Origin: an uncultured Lachnospiraceae bacterium
Lineage (GTDB): Bacteria; Bacillota; Clostridia; Lachnospirales; Lachnospiraceae
Reading direction: 5' to 3'
Assembly: GCA_934294885.1 (NCBI GenBank)
Contig: CAKRAK010000007.1
Span: 1-64,000 of the forward strand
Length of the DNA: 64,000 bases
The translations under genes and the position numbers were made by a program. Under the pieces are notes generated by a model. That model did no database searches, was not told the DNA's origin, and worked only from the letters and a program-made list of their open reading frames with translations. Below are positions 61,012-64,000 of the stretch, piece by piece. Position 1 is the stretch's first letter. Each line of letters begins with the position of its first letter.

Positions 61012-62304
61012 ATGTATCGTATGATAATAGATGATTTGATGAGCTGGTACGAAGCATCGCAGGATAAGGTACTGATTTTAAAGGGTGCAAAGGGTGTTGG
61101 AAAAACATGGACGATGATTGATTTTTCTCAGGGCTTTTACCGTTCCCTTTTATATGTGGATTTTGAAAAGGATAGTGAGGTATATACTTTGTTCCGTCAG
61201 GGAGCTAAGATAAGCGCTGATAAGCTGATTGCGGCTTTGTCAATGTATTGTGAGCAAAGCTATATAGAAGGACAGACACTTCTTGTTTTTGACGAAGCAT
61301 GGCTGTATCCGAAAGCAATAGAAGCGATTATGAGTTTAAAGGAGCAAAAACCGGAATTGCCGATGTGTATCATTGCATCTACGATTGCAACCCTTCCTCA
61401 TGAGGCAGAATATAAGGATAACTGGTATCCGTTACAATTATTCCCAATGACCTTCGAGGAGTTTTTGACTGCCAACAAGGCTCAGGATCTTTGTAAGCAT
61501 ATCGAGAATCAGAAAATTGAACCGGTAGAGCCTCATATTATAGACCGGATTACAGAATACCTGAAGGTGTTTTATATAACCGGAGGTATGCCGATTGTAG
61601 TATTGGATTACATCCAGAATCATGACATGAACCGTGTGGATGCGATTTTGAAGGCGTTGTTAATCCGTTGCAGAGAGCATATTACCCGTTATGTTCCCAA
61701 ATCACTTAGTACAAAGGTTATAAAAATCTGGGATAGTATTCCGGCACAGATGGAAAAGGATAACCGTAAGTTCATGTATCAGTATGTGGATGAAAAGGCT
61801 CGTGCCAGAGAGTATGAAAAATCAGTGGAATGGCTGGTTGAAACCGGACTGGTACGAAAAGTGAACCGAATCCGGGATGGTGTGGCACCACTGGCTATGC
61901 AGGTAGATGAGAAGTCTTTTGAACTGTATCATTTAGATCATGGTCTGCTCCGTGTAATGTGTGGACTGGATCATCAGCAGGTACAGAAGAGTCAGGAAAG
62001 CATGAACGATATAAATGGTGCGTTGTTAGAGCAGCTTGTGCTTTCAGAGCTTACGATGAATAAAACGGTGGAGGCATTGTATTTTTGGATTTCCGGAGCA
62101 ACCGCAAGAGTGGATTTCGTGTTTGAAGATGACGGAGAGGTTGTGCCTGTGGATGTCCAGTCAAAGGTACAGAAAAAAGCACAAAGCATTAAAGTATTTA
62201 ACAGTAAGTACAATAACCGTATGGCAATCCGCATTTCCCTTGATGGGGTAAGCTTTTCAAGGGGTATCCTTAACATACCGTTATATGGTTTGTGGAACTT
62301 CTGA
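61012..62304 (+). CDS. AAA_14/DUF4143 ATPase
   Basis: This 430-residue protein has an N-terminal AAA domain with Walker A GAKGVGKT (residues 25-32) and Walker B LLVFDEA. The C-terminal DUF4143 domain contains the PD-(D/E)xK-like segment ARVDFVFEDDGEVVPVDVQSK. The family is widespread and multi-copy in anaerobes, and its function is unknown. The start has AAGGAGG. It follows the MocR gene by 29 nt and may be co-transcribed. Confidence 0.88.
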   Translation: MYRMIIDDLMSWYEASQDKVLILKGAKGVGKTWTMIDFSQGFYRSLLYVDFEKDSEVYTLFRQGAKISADKLIAALSMYCEQSYIEGQTLLVFDEAWLYPKAIEAIMSLKEQKPELPMCIIASTIATLPHEAEYKDNWYPLQLFPMTFEEFLTANKAQDLCKHIENQKIEPVEPHIIDRITEYLKVFYITGGMPIVVLDYIQNHDMNRVDAILKALLIRCREHITRYVPKSLSTKVIKIWDSIPAQMEKDNRKFMYQYVDEKARAREYEKSVEWLVETGLVRKVNRIRDGVAPLAMQVDEKSFELYHLDHGLLRVMCGLDHQQVQKSQESMNDINGALLEQLVLSELTMNKTVEALYFWISGATARVDFVFEDDGEVVPVDVQSKVQKKAQSIKVFNSKYNNRMAIRISLDGVSFSRGILNIPLYGLWNF

Positions 62305-62391
62305 TTCCGGCAGCACATGACCGGAATGAAATCGTATTATCATATCCGGTGTGAGGGGAAGGATATAAGAGGTAAAGGAAGTGACAGAAAT

Positions 62392-62940
62392 ATGAACTGG
62401 TGGAAACATTTATGCACCATTAATCATCACAAATGGCTGGTTATGAAATATTGCTTTCGGTTGGGCTTATATAAACAGGGCTTGTTACATGATTTATCAA
62501 AATACAGCCCTACGGAGTTTTTGGTAGGGGTAAAATATTATCAGGGCAACCGTAGTCCGAATAATGCAGAACGGGAAGCGAAGGGCTATACCTCCGCATG
62601 GCTTCATCACAAAGGCAGAAATAAGCATCATCTGGAATATTGGATTGATTATGATTTGGAAAATGGTGGAATGACTGGGATGAAAATGCCGGTTAAATAT
62701 GTTGTGGAGATGTTTTGTGACCGGATTGCAGCCAGTAAAAATTATAATCGGGAAGCCTATAAGGATTGTTTTCCTTTGGAATATTACAACAAAGGAAAGG
62801 GCAAGTATCTTCTTCATAAGGATACGGCGGCATTGTTGGAAAGGCTGTTGACCATGCTGGCAGAAGAGGGAGAAGAAAAGACATTTGCCTATATTAAAAA
62901 GGAAGTTTTGACAAAAGAGGTTCGGAAAGAAAAAATATAA
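62392..62940 (+). CDS. DUF5662 family protein
   Basis: I chose ATG 62392, 7 nt after GGAAGTGA. The 182-residue protein opens MNWWKHLCTINHHKWLV and has HD-like histidine/aspartate pairs in LLHDLSKYSP and AWLHHKGRNKHHLEYW. This pattern resembles an HD-domain metal hydrolase and matches DUF5662. The substrate is unknown. Confidence 0.8.
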   Translation: MNWWKHLCTINHHKWLVMKYCFRLGLYKQGLLHDLSKYSPTEFLVGVKYYQGNRSPNNAEREAKGYTSAWLHHKGRNKHHLEYWIDYDLENGGMTGMKMPVKYVVEMFCDRIAASKNYNREAYKDCFPLEYYNKGKGKYLLHKDTAALLERLLTMLAEEGEEKTFAYIKKEVLTKEVRKEKI

Positions 62941-63009
62941 TTTTGCAAATGGTTATCTGCTATGCGTTTCGTAGACGCAAAGGCATGGTTTTACGAGAAA
63001 GGAATTCGT

Positions 63010-64000
63010 ATGGGTTTTACACACTTACATGTACATACAGAATATAGTTTGCTGGATGGTGCTTCAAAGATTCCTGAATTGGTGCATCATACAAAGGAAT
63101 TAGGCATGGACAGTCTTGCAATTACAGACCATGGGGTTATGTATGGAGTCATTGATTTTTACCGCGCCTGTAAAAAAGAAGGAATTAAGCCAATCATTGG
63201 ATGCGAGGTATACGTGGCTCCCGGCTCCCGGTTTGACCGTGAGGTAGAAAAAGGAGAAAACCGGTATTACCATCTTGTTCTGTTGGCGGAAAATGATAAG
63301 GGTTATCATAACCTGATGAAAATTGTATCCAGAGGATTTACAGAAGGTTATTATTATAAGCCTCGTATCGACCGTGAGGTTATGAGAGAATTTTCGGAGG
63401 GTATCATTGCATTATCTGCCTGTCTGGCAGGAGAGGTTGCCACAAAGCTGCGCTTAGGTCTTTATGAAGAGGCAAAGCAGGCTGCATTAGACCATCTGGA
63501 TATATTTGGTAAGGATCATTATTATCTGGAGCTGCAGGATCACGGAATACCGGAGCAGACTATGGTAAATCAGGGTCTGATGCGGATTCATGAGGAGACG
63601 GGAATTCCTCTTGTTGCTACCAACGACCTGCATTATGTAAAAAAAGAAGACTGGATGGCTCATGATGTATTGCTTTGTATCCAGACCAATAAAAAGGTAT
63701 CCGATGAAGATCGTATGAGATATCAGGAGGGGCAGTTTTATCTAAAGTCTGAAGAGGAAATGAGAGCACAGTTTCCTTATGCCCAGGAAGCCATTGATAA
63801 TACGGTTCGGATTGCGGAGCGTTGTAATGTGGAAATTGTTTTTGGAGAACAGAAGCTTCCTAAATTCGATGTGCCGGAGGGCTTTACCTCAGAACAGTAT
63901 CTTCGTGCCCTGTGCCAGGAGGGACTGGAACGAAGGTACAAGGAGGTAACACCGCAATTACAGGAGCGGTTGGATTATGAGTTGTCAACCATTTCCCAGA
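63010..64000 (+). CDS. dnaE: DNA polymerase III alpha subunit (5' part)
   Basis: The frame is open from ATG 63010 to the window edge (330 codons). AAAGGA lies 7 nt upstream. The product begins with the PHP domain motif FTHLHVHTEYSLLDG, followed by SLAITDHGVMYG, PIIGCEVYVAP and ATNDLHYV, all typical of DnaE. This is the DnaE-type replicative polymerase; Firmicutes usually also carry PolC elsewhere. The polymerase domains lie beyond the window. Confidence 0.96.
   Translation, partial: MGFTHLHVHTEYSLLDGASKIPELVHHTKELGMDSLAITDHGVMYGVIDFYRACKKEGIKPIIGCEVYVAPGSRFDREVEKGENRYYHLVLLAENDKGYHNLMKIVSRGFTEGYYYKPRIDREVMREFSEGIIALSACLAGEVATKLRLGLYEEAKQAALDHLDIFGKDHYYLELQDHGIPEQTMVNQGLMRIHEETGIPLVATNDLHYVKKEDWMAHDVLLCIQTNKKVSDEDRMRYQEGQFYLKSEEEMRAQFPYAQEAIDNTVRIAERCNVEIVFGEQKLPKFDVPEGFTSEQYLRALCQEGLERRYKEVTPQLQERLDYELSTISQ

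Noticed and set aside
61012..62304. AAA/DUF4143 gene as part of a defence island
   Set aside because: The neighbours are a MocR regulator, a DUF5662 protein and dnaE; no nuclease, toxin or reverse transcriptase adjoins.

Overview
The window is a 64-kb stretch of ordinary chromosome from a low-GC, Gram-positive, endospore-forming member of the Clostridia, most likely family Lachnospiraceae. The evidence is the sporulation genes spoVT, yabP, yabQ and spoIIE, the anaerobic indolepyruvate:ferredoxin oxidoreductase iorAB, HprK with HPr-type catabolite control, strong AGGAGG ribosome binding sites, and A/T-rich intergenic DNA with many intrinsic terminators. There is no prophage, complete insertion sequence, CRISPR array or rRNA. 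Nearly all genes read on the + strand; pncB with its DUF4234 partner, plsC, lysA and a DUF1846 gene are on the minus strand.

Layout. 1-7.5 kb: low-molecular-weight tyrosine phosphatase, sce7726-family protein, zinc-ribbon membrane protein, iorAB, ddl, murI, a YwiB-like protein and a methyltransferase. 7.6-11.6 kb: gdpP-rplI-dnaB. 11.6-19.6 kb: pncB (minus), aspS, a membrane protein, a NUDIX hydrolase and a cytosolic GH13 enzyme. 19.6-22 kb: tRNA-Tyr and tRNA-Leu, then an ArsB/NhaD-type permease with a cytidylate-kinase-like gene. 22.3-30.4 kb: ispE, a GntR regulator, a VanZ-like protein, a secreted Thr/Glu-rich protein, a nucleotidyltransferase, fba, an orphan solute-binding lipoprotein and a HAD phosphatase. 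30.5-39.6 kb: spoVT, HU gene, rqcP, yabP, yabQ, a divIC-like gene, spoIIE, tilS, hpt, ftsH. 39.8-41.9 kb: plsC and lysA (minus). 42-49 kb: ptsH, ptsI, a membrane protein, DUF1846 (minus) and a second ftsH. 49.4-59.4 kb: uvrC, hprK, glucokinase, murB, rapZ, whiA, a Crh-like gene and a large Sel1-like protein. 59.5-64 kb: MocR regulator, AAA/DUF4143 ATPase, DUF5662 protein and the 5' part of dnaE.

Two observations stand out. First, the phosphocarrier function looks split. The ptsH product keeps the PTS phosphorylation site His15 but has Lys at position 46, while the HPr paralogue next to whiA has Glu at position 15 and keeps Ser46, the residue HprK modifies. HprK is encoded between them, so PTS transport and catabolite signalling may run on separate HPr proteins.

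Second, there is a dispersed, unnamed, highly structured element. Two copies (27464-27607 and 31800-31948) share a 95-nt core with five differences, all compatible with one fold and two of them compensatory. Each core sits inside a 22-23-bp palindrome whose arms differ between copies but remain self-complementary. A third site (42356-42403) is the palindrome without the core. This is the best candidate here for an undescribed structured RNA or a miniature mobile element.

Other leads are two orphan IS200/IS605-type end hairpins with no transposase, two promoter-terminator pairs that could make RNAs of about 100 nt, and a sigma-G-like promoter in front of spoVT.
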